Assembly: GCF_004138215.1 (NCBI RefSeq)
Contig: NZ_RYYS01000071.1
Coordinates: 1-44,452, forward strand
Direction: 5' to 3'
DNA length: 44,452 bases
Source of the DNA: Anaerophilus nitritigenes
GTDB taxonomy: Bacteria; Bacillota; Clostridia; Peptostreptococcales; Thermotaleaceae
The notes below the pieces were generated by a model. That model was given only the letters and a program-made list of their open reading frames with translations, was not told the DNA's origin and made no database searches. Positions 33,413-44,011 of this stretch are shown here, piece after piece. Each line of letters starts with the position of its first letter. Position 1 is the stretch's first letter. Position numbers and translations under genes: made by a program.

Positions 33413-33440
33413 TAAAGTTTTAATAATGAAGTGTCGATAC
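33413..33440 (+). promoter_or_regulatory. Sigma-D (FliA-type) promoter for flgF
   Basis: TAAA, 16 bases, then GTCGATAC, fitting the flagellar consensus TAAA-N15/16-GCCGATAT. The ATG is 50 bases on. Confidence 0.75.
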
Positions 33441-33489
33441 TATAAACAGAAAATCTATGTATATATGTAGTACATAAAGGAGTGAAAGA

Positions 33490-34563
33490 ATGCTCAGAGG
33501 ACTTTATACAGCAACTTCTGCTATGCAGACTAATGATAAAAAGCTAGATGTAATTACAAATAATATTGCAAATATTAACACCACAGGCTATAAAAAGGAT
33601 GTGGTAGTAACTGAATCTTTTCCAGAAGTACTTATTAAAAAAGTAAACGGAAGCAATCCTTTTCAAAATCTAGATGTATTTGGAGGGGTTGAAGTAAAAG
33701 AAGAAAATGGAGCATATGAAATTAATACAAAAGGTGGATTTGTACGTGTTCAAACTCCACATGGTATAAGTCATGAAAAAAGTGTAAAATGTACGGTCAA
33801 TGAGGACGGGTACCTAAGTACTTATACTCTAGATTATAATGGAAATAAAGATACGAAAGCAGGATATCTTATATTAGGAAATAGAGGACCTATCAAAGCA
33901 GAAAATGGAGCGTTACAAGTTAATGAACGTGGACAAGTAGTAGTAGGTGGTAATATAGTAGATGGTTTGATTAAAATGACGCCACCTGGAGTGATTGGTA
34001 CTTTAAATGCTGGAGTAAAGTTAGATCAGCTTCAAATTAATTATGATCAAGGACAACTTTATGAAACTGAAAATAATTTGGATCTAGGCATTAAGGGGAA
34101 AGGCTTTTTTAAGATTGAGACACCTGATGGACTTAGATATACAAGATCAGGAAGTTTTGTATTAAATTCTGATCACCAATTAGTGACACAGGATGGACAT
34201 GCTGTAGTAGGGAAAAATGGACCTATCCATATCAATGGAGGAAATGTTGTTATTGATGAAAATGGTAATATCATTGCAGATGGAGAGTTTGTGAATAAGC
34301 TTGATATCACAGATATTAAAAATATTAGAGAAATGAGAAAAGAAGGAATGAATCTTTATAAGCTTGCGGAAGATGCTGAAGCTGAAGAAATTCCATTTGA
34401 AGGGAAAATTCTTCAGGGATTTTTAGAAAAATCTAATGTAGATCCTATCAAAGAAATGGTAGAGATGATTGGTATTTTTAGAAATTATGAGTCTAGTCAA
34501 AAGGTAATTAAAGCTTATGATGATACTTTAGGAAAGGCTGTTAATGAAGTTGGGAAAGTATAG
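33490..34563 (+). CDS. flgF: Flagellar rod protein FlgF
   Basis: A 357-aa protein of the flagellar rod/hook family, exported through the flagellar secretion machinery. It begins MLRGLYTATSAMQTNDKKLD and has the rod motif NNIANINTTGYKKD at about 27-40, a central beta domain, a second family motif GKGFFKIETPDGLRYTR, and the helical C-terminus. Position (first after mbl) and length suit the FlhO-type protein of Bacillus. A sigma-D promoter and AAGGAGTG precede it. Confidence 0.9.
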   Translation: MLRGLYTATSAMQTNDKKLDVITNNIANINTTGYKKDVVVTESFPEVLIKKVNGSNPFQNLDVFGGVEVKEENGAYEINTKGGFVRVQTPHGISHEKSVKCTVNEDGYLSTYTLDYNGNKDTKAGYLILGNRGPIKAENGALQVNERGQVVVGGNIVDGLIKMTPPGVIGTLNAGVKLDQLQINYDQGQLYETENNLDLGIKGKGFFKIETPDGLRYTRSGSFVLNSDHQLVTQDGHAVVGKNGPIHINGGNVVIDENGNIIADGEFVNKLDITDIKNIREMRKEGMNLYKLAEDAEAEEIPFEGKILQGFLEKSNVDPIKEMVEMIGIFRNYESSQKVIKAYDDTLGKAVNEVGKV

Positions 34564-34885
34564 ATTTTATATATTATGAAAATAAAAATACACTCATTCC
34601 AAAAAGAATTTTAAGAAAATCAAGCTTCGTTTCATAAAAAAATCCTAAACCTTCAAAACTCGCTTACGCTCAAACAGTTGAAGGCTATTAACGGATTTTT
34701 ACATTCAACTTGCAGATTTTCTAGAAAAATTCTTTTAAGTCATTCGCTATATTTTTTATTTTCATAATAGAAAAACTAATACTTTAAAATAGGTTTTCTT
34801 GTAAAATCTATTATAAGTAACAGTCTATTTTTTAATAAATCTATGAAGTTTGATTGGAAGAATAAGATAAAATGGAGGTAAAAAT
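34564..34885. other. Gene-free interval between flgF and flgG
   Basis: About 320 bases, unusually long inside a flagellar rod operon. It is largely filled by the hairpin element at 34601-34736; the remainder is AT-rich with no clear promoter. Confidence 0.6.
34601..34736. repeat. Long intergenic hairpin element with conserved loop, copy 2
   Basis: Three nested stems: apical CCTTCAA/TTGAAGG (34650-34656 with 34678-34684), middle AAAAATCC/GGATTTTT (34638-34645 with 34693-34700), and long outer arms (34601-34627 with 34707-34736). The 21-nt loop shares AACTCGCT and GCTCAAACAG with copy 1 at 4991-5010, while the stems differ yet stay complementary. Confidence 0.8.
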
Positions 34886-35677
34886 ATGAGAGCATTATGG
34901 ACTGCTGCATCGGGAATGAAGGCACAACAATTAAATGTAGATACTATATCCAATAACTTAGCTAATGTGAATACAGTAGGGTTTAAAAAACAAAGAGTAG
35001 AGTTTCAAGACCTTTTGTATGAGCAATTGAGTAGCAAAAATATACAAGATGGAGAAGGTAGACCTGTGAATCTTGAAATTGGACATGGAGTTATGCCTAT
35101 TGCTACCCTTCGTAGTTTTACAAAAGGAAATTTAGAACAAACAAATAGTCCTTTAGATTTAGCTATTGATGGAAATGGATTTTTTACAGTAAGAGATGAA
35201 AATGACAACTTGTTCTATACAAGAGATGGAAGCTTTAAACTAAGTGTAGAGGACAATGAAGCAAGAGTCGTTACCTCAGAAGGGTATTTTGTTCAATGTG
35301 ATGCAGGAGATATAGAATTGGGAGAAGATGTAAAAGATATATCGATTTCACCTAATGGACTTATTACTGTAAAAAGAGAAGGAGAAGATGAGTGGGAAGA
35401 GATCGGACAAATCAACCTTGCCAAGTTTGCAAATCCTTCAGGATTAGAAGCTATAGGAGGAAATTTATACAAACAGACTAATGCATCAGGAGAAGCTGTA
35501 GAGGCTGAAGAGGGAGAAGGCGGAAACATCAAACAAGGCTTTTTAGAAACTTCTAATGTACAAGTAGTAGAAGAAATGGTAAAGCTGATTACAGCACAAA
35601 GGGCTTATGAAATTAATTCAAAATCTATTCAAACAGCAGATCAAATGTTAGAGCAAGCTAATAATTTAAGAAGATAA
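34886..35677 (+). CDS. flgG: Flagellar rod protein FlgG
   Basis: A 263-aa distal rod protein with the canonical start MRALWTAASGMKAQQLNVD and NNLANVNTVGFKKQR at about 25-39. The mid domain has the IDGNGFFTVRDENDN segment and the C-terminus NVQVVEEMVKLITAQRAYE, characteristic of FlgG. ATGGAGG precedes the ATG. It is followed within 12 bases by the rod-binding gene. Confidence 0.92.
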   Translation: MRALWTAASGMKAQQLNVDTISNNLANVNTVGFKKQRVEFQDLLYEQLSSKNIQDGEGRPVNLEIGHGVMPIATLRSFTKGNLEQTNSPLDLAIDGNGFFTVRDENDNLFYTRDGSFKLSVEDNEARVVTSEGYFVQCDAGDIELGEDVKDISISPNGLITVKREGEDEWEEIGQINLAKFANPSGLEAIGGNLYKQTNASGEAVEAEEGEGGNIKQGFLETSNVQVVEEMVKLITAQRAYEINSKSIQTADQMLEQANNLRR

Positions 35678-35688
35678 GGTGATCGAGT

Positions 35689-36045
35689 ATGAATATTAAT
35701 CCTATTTCTTCATACAACATGAATCAAGTTCAATCTCAAAAAACAAAAGTAGAAGAAAAATCCTTTGAAGAAACCTTCAAAAAAGCACAAGAAAATAAAG
35801 ATGAAGAAAAATTAATGGATGTTTGTAGACAGTTTGAAGCTGTATTTGTAAACATGCTACTTAAAAATATGAGAAATACTATTCAAACAGATAGCTTTAT
35901 ACAAAAAAGCCATGGAAGAGAAATATTTGAAGGAATGTTAGATGAGCAATTATCTGAAGAAGTAGCAAAAGGAGAAGGTATGGGACTTGCCAAGCAAATG
36001 TATGCACAATTATCTAAATACAGTAAAAATAGTCATGAAGAATAA
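35689..36045 (+). CDS. Rod-binding protein, FlgJ N-terminal type
   Basis: A 118-aa protein matching only the N-terminal rod-capping half of FlgJ: VCRQFEAVFVNMLLKNMRNT at about 46-65, with a helical C-terminus LSEEVAKGEGMGLAKQMYAQL. It lacks the muramidase half, as is usual outside the beta/gamma proteobacteria. AAGGTGATC lies before the ATG. It likely assists rod assembly together with FlgF and FlgG. Confidence 0.88.
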   Translation: MNINPISSYNMNQVQSQKTKVEEKSFEETFKKAQENKDEEKLMDVCRQFEAVFVNMLLKNMRNTIQTDSFIQKSHGREIFEGMLDEQLSEEVAKGEGMGLAKQMYAQLSKYSKNSHEE

Positions 36046-36078
36046 TAAAGGAATTGATAAAAAAATGTAGAAGTAAGG

Positions 36079-36107
36079 AGAGTTAGGAAAAAACTAACTC
36101 TTTTTTG
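36079..36107 (+). terminator. Terminator of the flagellar unit
   Basis: AGAGTTAG pairs with CTAACTCT around a seven-base A-rich loop, then T6. Confidence 0.88.
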
Positions 36108-36195
36108 TTTCATAAGAAACGATAAAAATAAATAAGATATAGATTAGTTGAGAATGATATATATTTAAAAAATATTTATAAAATCATATCATTTG

Positions 36196-36224
36196 TTGAA
36201 ACTCTTTGTATATTACTGTAAAAT
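36196..36224 (+). promoter_or_regulatory. Sigma-A promoter of fabZ
   Basis: TTGAAA and TAAAAT with a 17-base spacer, about 34 bases before the fabZ ATG. It may also drive the polysaccharide genes beyond. Confidence 0.65.
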
Positions 36225-36257
36225 AAAAAAGAGACATATCGCAAAGGAGAGAAAAAA

Positions 36258-36686
36258 ATGTTAAATAATATAGAAATACAAAATATTATCCCACATAGAT
36301 ATCCATTTTTATTAGTAGATAAAATTGTAGAAATGGAGCCAGGTCAAAGAGCAGTAGGAATCAAAAATGTAACTATTAATGAACCATTCTTTCAAGGTCA
36401 TTTTCCAGGAAACCCTATCATGCCAGGAGTACTTATTGTAGAGGCTATGGCACAGGTAGGAGCAGTATCTGTTCTTTCTATGGAAGAAAATAAAGGAAAA
36501 TTGGCAGTATTTACTGGAATTGATGATGCAAAATTTAGAAGACAAGTAATTCCTGGAGATACACTAAAAATTAAAGTAAATATGGTAAGTCTAAGACGTG
36601 GTATGGGAAAAGGAGAAGCTGTAGCTTATGTAGGAGATGAAATAGCTGCAAAAGCTACCATTAAATTTGCAGTAATTGAAAAATAG
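36258..36686 (+). CDS. fabZ: 3-hydroxyacyl-ACP dehydratase FabZ
   Basis: A 142-aa hot-dog-fold dehydratase of fatty acid synthesis. The catalytic His48 lies in [10 protein letters not shown] and Glu62 in [19 protein letters not shown] is the family start segment. AAAGGAG precedes the ATG. In Bacillus fabZ (ywpB) follows the same flagellar genes, supporting ancestral order. Only 18 bases separate it from the polysaccharide gene, so the surface-glycan genes may share its transcript. Confidence 0.95.
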   Translation: MLNNIEIQNIIPHRYPFLLVDKIVEMEPGQRAVGIKNVTINEPFFQGHFPGNPIMPGVLIVEAMAQVGAVSVLSMEENKGKLAVFTGIDDAKFRRQVIPGDTLKIKVNMVSLRRGMGKGEAVAYVGDEIAAKATIKFAVIEK

Positions 36687-36704
36687 GGAAAAGAGGTTTA
36701 GATT

Positions 36705-38780
36705 ATGAAAGCAAATGAGATTACGAAAGAAAAGATACCTTCTTATTTATTTTATCTTTTACTTATTTTATTGTTTTATCCACCTTTTTTTAGAGGATTG
36801 TTTTTTGAAAATGAATTAATGCCTACTCATATATTTACAGGAATTGTATTTTTTATGTATTTTGTAGCTACTAGAAAAATGGAGAAAACTCATCAATATT
36901 CTTTATTAGAAATAGGATTTATTAAATTAGTAGGAGTATATATTATATCTACCTTGATAGCAGTAAATACAAATTTAGCTATACAAGAAACTTTAAAATA
37001 TATAGACTACTTATTGATTATTATTCTGTGTAAAAGAATTATAGATACAAAAGAAAAAATAATAATAGCTCTTACATCTTTGGTAACAGCAGGAGTTATT
37101 GTAGTATTTATTGGCATTGGAAGTGCACTTAATACTTTTGTATACAATGGAGCTTTTGTAGGTGGAATGATGAATTCTACTTTTCAATATCACAATACGT
37201 TTGGAGTATATTGTTTGGCTGTATTGTTTTTGGCATATACTCTTTATGAAGAATCAAAGATAAAGTATTTTATGAGTGGAGCATCGTTTTTATTATTTTT
37301 TGGATTTATATTCTCTTATTCTAGAGGAGCATGGATATTTTTACCCATAGTAGGGTTTGTTTACTATTTATTGGTTCCTATTTCCTATAAAAAGTCTTTT
37401 ATCGGATTATTGATAGGAAATGTAGTAGCAATGAGTATAGTCATCAAACCATTTACAAGTACTATTGACAAACAAAGTGGATTAGGTTGGTTGTGGATTA
37501 TAGTAGGTATGGGAATTTCTATGGGAATGACTTTATTGATAGAAAAATTATTCCAAAAAATAAATTTAAAAGATAGTATATATAATATTATTCTTCCTAT
37601 AGTAGGAGTGATGCTTCCCATCATAGGAATATTATCTGAAAATATATGGCTAAGATTTTTACCAGAAACGTTAGCTACTAGAATGAGTAGTATTAGCTTA
37701 GGAACGGAAACCGTTACAGAAAGAACTGTATTTTATCAAGATGCATTTAAAATGATTAGAGACTATCCTCTATTCGGAACAGGTGGAGGAGGATGGAGTA
37801 GTTTATACAAGATGTATCAAACTTATGCTTATAATTCAGCACAAGCCCATAGTTATTATATGCAGCTTTGGATTGAAGTAGGAACTATAGGAATGCTTAT
37901 TTTTACAGGAACTTTATGTATTTATCTATACAATTTCATAAAAGGATATAGACAAATACAAGATGAAGCTTCAAAAGCATTATTTGTAACTTTATCTGCA
38001 GCAGTTATTACAATACTAGGACATAGTGCGATAGATTTTAATTTAGCATTATCTGCTATGGCTATTTTATTATGGAGTTTAGTAGGAATACAGCTTTCAA
38101 TGATAAAAGATTTAAAAGAAATAGATGTTAAAATAGGATCAAAACTAACTTATGTAGTAGTAGGACTTTGTATAGTATTTACTTTTACAGCTACTATGAA
38201 TCATATGGCATTACAAAGTGTTCGTAGTGGGATGATTGCTATAAGAAATAATGATATTTATAGAGGTCAACAAGATATTAAAAAATCTACAAAATTTAAT
38301 CCATTCGAACCTAAAAATAAAATAGACTATGCCAATATTACAAATAGTATTGCACAGCAAACAAAGAATAAAGAGTTACAACAAGAATCTATACAGGTTA
38401 TGGATGAGGTAGTATCATTAGCACCTTATAATGATAGAATCTTAAAAAACGCAACACAATTTTACTTTAAAAATATAGAAATTGAAAAAGGATTAAATAC
38501 ACTCAAAAATTTAGAAAAATATCACCCTCTAAGTAGCCTAACCTATGAAACAAAAACTACTGCATATGTTATTTTAGCAGATGCCTATATAAGCAGTGGA
38601 GATGTTAAAAAAGCAGAACCATTATTAAAAGAAGTGTTGACAATTGAAGATAAAATAAATCAATTAAATGAAGATATTAAGGGTAAAGTGAAAATGACTA
38701 GTATGGTAAGATTTGTGGAAGTTACACCAATAATAACAGAAAATATAGAAAAGGCTAAGGGAATGATTGAAGGGTTATAA
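36705..38780 (+). CDS. O-antigen ligase/polymerase-family membrane protein with C-terminal TPR-like part
   Basis: A 691-aa protein with about 12-14 hydrophobic segments (about 14-500) and a soluble helical C-terminal part (about 510-690) resembling TPR repeats. A large external loop carries the Wzy_C/WaaL hallmark GTGGGGWSSLY followed by QAHSYYMQLWIEVG. Such proteins polymerise glycans or transfer them from a lipid carrier to an acceptor. Beside Wzm/Wzt, which export finished chains, a ligase or protein-transferase role like that of WsfB in S-layer glycosylation is more likely than polymerisation, but this is inference. GGAAAAGAGG precedes the ATG. Confidence 0.82.
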   Translation: MKANEITKEKIPSYLFYLLLILLFYPPFFRGLFFENELMPTHIFTGIVFFMYFVATRKMEKTHQYSLLEIGFIKLVGVYIISTLIAVNTNLAIQETLKYIDYLLIIILCKRIIDTKEKIIIALTSLVTAGVIVVFIGIGSALNTFVYNGAFVGGMMNSTFQYHNTFGVYCLAVLFLAYTLYEESKIKYFMSGASFLLFFGFIFSYSRGAWIFLPIVGFVYYLLVPISYKKSFIGLLIGNVVAMSIVIKPFTSTIDKQSGLGWLWIIVGMGISMGMTLLIEKLFQKINLKDSIYNIILPIVGVMLPIIGILSENIWLRFLPETLATRMSSISLGTETVTERTVFYQDAFKMIRDYPLFGTGGGGWSSLYKMYQTYAYNSAQAHSYYMQLWIEVGTIGMLIFTGTLCIYLYNFIKGYRQIQDEASKALFVTLSAAVITILGHSAIDFNLALSAMAILLWSLVGIQLSMIKDLKEIDVKIGSKLTYVVVGLCIVFTFTATMNHMALQSVRSGMIAIRNNDIYRGQQDIKKSTKFNPFEPKNKIDYANITNSIAQQTKNKELQQESIQVMDEVVSLAPYNDRILKNATQFYFKNIEIEKGLNTLKNLEKYHPLSSLTYETKTTAYVILADAYISSGDVKKAEPLLKEVLTIEDKINQLNEDIKGKVKMTSMVRFVEVTPIITENIEKAKGMIEGL

Positions 38781-38845
38781 TAGATTTTATAAAGAATAAA
38801 AATAGAATTTATGATTTGAATATAATATTAAAGGGGCTGACATTA

Positions 38846-40959
<2,114 letters not shown>

Positions 40960-40975
40960 TATTGGAGTGATTATT

Positions 40976-41914
40976 GTGAGAGCATTAATAACAGGTATAA
41001 ATGGATTTGTAGGGAGATACTTAGCTGAGTATCTCCTTGCTAAAAATATAGAAGTGTATGGAACTTATTTTGGGGATATGAATGAAGATGAACTAAGTGA
41101 AGTAAATTTATTAAGAATGGATATCTCTAATCAATATGAAGTAGATAAAGTTATAAAAAAAATTCAACCAAACTATGTATTTCATTTGGCGGCACAAAGC
41201 TCAGCCTCTATATCATGGAAAGAACCTAAAAAAACAATAGAAGTAAATGTGAATGGGACATTGAATCTTTTAGAAAGTATCAGACAATTAGATAACAAAT
41301 GTAGAATACTTTTAATAGGTTCTAGTGAAGAATATGGATTTGTAAACTTAGAAGATATACCAGTAAATGAAGAGCAAAGCTTAAAGCCAGGTAATCCTTA
41401 TGCTGTAAGTAAAATAGCACAAAGTATGATTGGACAGGTTTATGCTAGAGCATATAATATGGATGTGATTATTGTAAAAGCTTTTAATCATATAGGTCCG
41501 AAGCAAAGTCCAACGTTTGTAGTTTCAGATTTCTCTAAAAGAATCGCTGAAATAGAAAAAGGAAAAATTCCGCCTGTATTAAAAGTAGGAAACTTAGAAG
41601 CAGAAAGAGATTTTACAGATGTAAGAGACATTGTAAGAGCATATTATGAAATAATTTTAAAAGGGAAAAAAGGTGAAGTTTACAATGTAGGATCTGGAAA
41701 CAGTTATAAGATTCAAGAAATTTTAGATACGCTATTATCTTTAGCAAAGATAAATATAAAAGTAGAAAAAGATCCAAATAGAATGAGACCTTCAGATATT
41801 CCAATTATTCGATGTGATCATTCAAAGGTTATAGATATAACAGAATGGAAGCCTGAATACAAAATAGAGAAAACATTAAGTGATGTTTTAAATTACTGGC
41901 GACAAACAGTATAG
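40976..41914 (+). CDS. rmd: GDP-4-keto-6-deoxy-mannose reductase (GDP-D-rhamnose forming)
   Basis: A 312-aa extended SDR enzyme: TGINGFVGRYL at residues 6-16, a central SSEEYG, and Y142-x3-K146 in GNPYAVSK. It resembles Rmd of Pseudomonas and Aneurinibacillus, which reduce the 4-keto group to GDP-D-rhamnose, more than fucose synthases (WcaG). Starts are GTG; the one at 40976 is preferred because GGAG lies eight bases upstream, though a GTG three codons earlier is possible. A GDP-6-deoxy-D-talose product is the main alternative. Confidence 0.85.
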   Translation: MRALITGINGFVGRYLAEYLLAKNIEVYGTYFGDMNEDELSEVNLLRMDISNQYEVDKVIKKIQPNYVFHLAAQSSASISWKEPKKTIEVNVNGTLNLLESIRQLDNKCRILLIGSSEEYGFVNLEDIPVNEEQSLKPGNPYAVSKIAQSMIGQVYARAYNMDVIIVKAFNHIGPKQSPTFVVSDFSKRIAEIEKGKIPPVLKVGNLEAERDFTDVRDIVRAYYEIILKGKKGEVYNVGSGNSYKIQEILDTLLSLAKINIKVEKDPNRMRPSDIPIIRCDHSKVIDITEWKPEYKIEKTLSDVLNYWRQTV

Positions 41915-41926
41915 AGGGAGATATGT

Positions 41927-42703
41927 ATGATAACTGGTATTAAAGAATTATATGGATATAGAGAAATGCTAAGAAATTTAGTTAGAAAAGATTTAAGGAC
42001 AAGGTATAAAGGGTCTTTTTTAGGTTTTTTGTGGACTTTTATTAATCCATTACTTCAGCTTATAGTATATACTATAGTTTTTTCAACAATTATGAGGACT
42101 AATATAGATAAATTTTATATGTATTTGTTTGTAGCATTAATACCTTGGATATTTTTTACAAGCTCTATACAAGGAGGAGCTACTAGTATAATAACTAATA
42201 AAGATTTAATAAAAAAAATATATTTTCCTAGGTTGATAATTCCTTTATCTGTTGTTAATGCAGCATTTATGAATATGTTATTTAGTATGGTAGTTGTATT
42301 TATTGTATTACTAATTAGTGGCATAGGACTAAGTAAATACATTTTATTATTGCCATTAGTTATGATATTAGAGTATCTATTTGTACTAGGATTATCATTT
42401 ATGTTTTCAGCATTAAATGTTTATTTTAGAGATTTAGAACATATATTAGGAATTATTACAATGGTCTGGTTTTATCTTACTCCTATCGTGTATGGAGTTG
42501 ATATGATACCTGAGAAATATTTAGGATTATTTTATCTAAATCCCATGACGAATATGGTTATTGCATATAGAGATATATTATATTATAAGAAGGTTCCTGA
42601 TTTCTCTACATTTGGGAGTATATTTGCATGGAGTGTGATATTTATAGTACTAGGATATGTGGTTTTTCAAAATCTGCAAAAAAACTTTGTGGAGGAATTA
42701 TAA
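41927..42703 (+). CDS. wzm: Polysaccharide ABC exporter permease Wzm
   Basis: A 258-aa ABC-2 type permease with six hydrophobic segments. The N-terminal LVRKDLRTRYKGSFLGFLW at about 18-36 and the late FYLTPIVYG and YLNPMTNM segments are typical of polysaccharide/polyol-phosphate exporters. GAGGGAG precedes the ATG by six bases. The next gene supplies the ATPase. It probably flips finished undecaprenyl-linked chains outward. Confidence 0.92.
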   Translation: MITGIKELYGYREMLRNLVRKDLRTRYKGSFLGFLWTFINPLLQLIVYTIVFSTIMRTNIDKFYMYLFVALIPWIFFTSSIQGGATSIITNKDLIKKIYFPRLIIPLSVVNAAFMNMLFSMVVVFIVLLISGIGLSKYILLLPLVMILEYLFVLGLSFMFSALNVYFRDLEHILGIITMVWFYLTPIVYGVDMIPEKYLGLFYLNPMTNMVIAYRDILYYKKVPDFSTFGSIFAWSVIFIVLGYVVFQNLQKNFVEEL

Positions 42704-42704
42704 A

Positions 42705-44009
42705 ATGAATGTAATAGAAGTTAATAATGTTTACAAAAGCTTTAAAGTATATCATGATAAAGGTGGAACTTTAAAAGAAAAGGTTCTTTTTAAAAAGAGA
42801 AATAGATATGAAGAGAATCAAGTGCTAAAAGGAATAGATCTTAATATAAAAAAAGGGGAAGTAGTAGGACTAATAGGACAAAACGGTTGTGGTAAAAGTA
42901 CTCTTTTGAAATTAATGACAAAAATTATTTATCCAGATAAAGGAACTATAGAAGTGAAAGGTAAAGTATCTAGTCTTTTAGAATTAGGAGCAGGCTTTCA
43001 TCCAGATATGTCAGGTAGAGAGAATATATATACCAATGCCTCTATATTTGGATTAACAAAAAAAGAAATAGACAATAGAATAGAAAAAATAATAGACTTT
43101 TCTGAATTGGGAGAATTTGTAGACAATCCAGTGAGAACTTATTCATCGGGTATGTATATGAGGCTTGCGTTCTCAGTGGCTATTAATGTAGATGCAGAAA
43201 TACTTTTGATAGACGAAATCTTAGCTGTAGGAGATTCTAATTTTCAACAAAAGTGTTTTGAACGTCTAAGAGAATTAAAACAGAAAGGTATTACTATCGT
43301 AATCGTTACGCATGATACCGGAACTATTGAAAGATTTTGCTCAAGAGCTATATGGCTAGATAAAGGTTTATTACAATCTGATGGGAAAGTATCCATAGTC
43401 GTAGATGATTACCTAAGATATATGAATTTAAAGAGAATAGATTCGATAGAAAAAAATCATATAGAAGAATCAAGAGAACCAGAAAATTTAGAAACGAATA
43501 AAAAAGAAAATCATAGTATTGCACAGAATGAAATAGTAGAAAAAGAAGATGTAAATAATATAAACTATAGTGATAACCGGTTCGGATTAAAGCATATAGA
43601 AATTACAAAAGCTATTATAAAAAATACTGAAAAAGAAGAGACAAGAGTCTTAAAAGGTGGAGAAGAAGTAGAAATAGAGATACATTATAAAGTAAATAAA
43701 CCTCTAGAAGAATATGTGTTTGGAATAGGGTTCTATACATTAGAAGGTTTGTGTATATATGGTTCTAATACTCAATTAGATCGATTAAAAATTAAACATA
43801 CTGATAACAAAGGGGTTGTAAGATATAAAATTGATAGATTACCACTATTAACAGGCATATATGGATTGAATATAGCAGTAGTTGATGAAAATGGGACACC
43901 TATGGATTTTATTCGTAACTATTGCAATTTTAATGTAGTATCAAATGATCGTTCAGTAGGTTTGATATCGGTAAAGCATAAGTGGATCATAACGGATGGA
44001 GGTAAGTGA
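42705..44009 (+). CDS. wzt: Polysaccharide ABC exporter ATPase Wzt with C-terminal carbohydrate-binding domain
   Basis: A 434-aa ATPase: Walker A GQNGCGKST at 58-66, signature TYSSGMYMRLAFS, Walker B ILLIDEILAVGD. Beyond residue 250 comes a charged linker, then a beta-sandwich C-terminal domain (about 300-430) of the Wzt_C type. In Escherichia coli O9a and O8 that domain recognises the capped chain end, so a terminal modification of this glycan is likely. The ATG at 42705 has GGAGG eight to nine bases upstream; a 16-codon longer frame runs inside wzm without a site. Confidence 0.93.
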   Translation: MNVIEVNNVYKSFKVYHDKGGTLKEKVLFKKRNRYEENQVLKGIDLNIKKGEVVGLIGQNGCGKSTLLKLMTKIIYPDKGTIEVKGKVSSLLELGAGFHPDMSGRENIYTNASIFGLTKKEIDNRIEKIIDFSELGEFVDNPVRTYSSGMYMRLAFSVAINVDAEILLIDEILAVGDSNFQQKCFERLRELKQKGITIVIVTHDTGTIERFCSRAIWLDKGLLQSDGKVSIVVDDYLRYMNLKRIDSIEKNHIEESREPENLETNKKENHSIAQNEIVEKEDVNNINYSDNRFGLKHIEITKAIIKNTEKEETRVLKGGEEVEIEIHYKVNKPLEEYVFGIGFYTLEGLCIYGSNTQLDRLKIKHTDNKGVVRYKIDRLPLLTGIYGLNIAVVDENGTPMDFIRNYCNFNVVSNDRSVGLISVKHKWIITDGGK

Positions 44010-44011
44010 TA

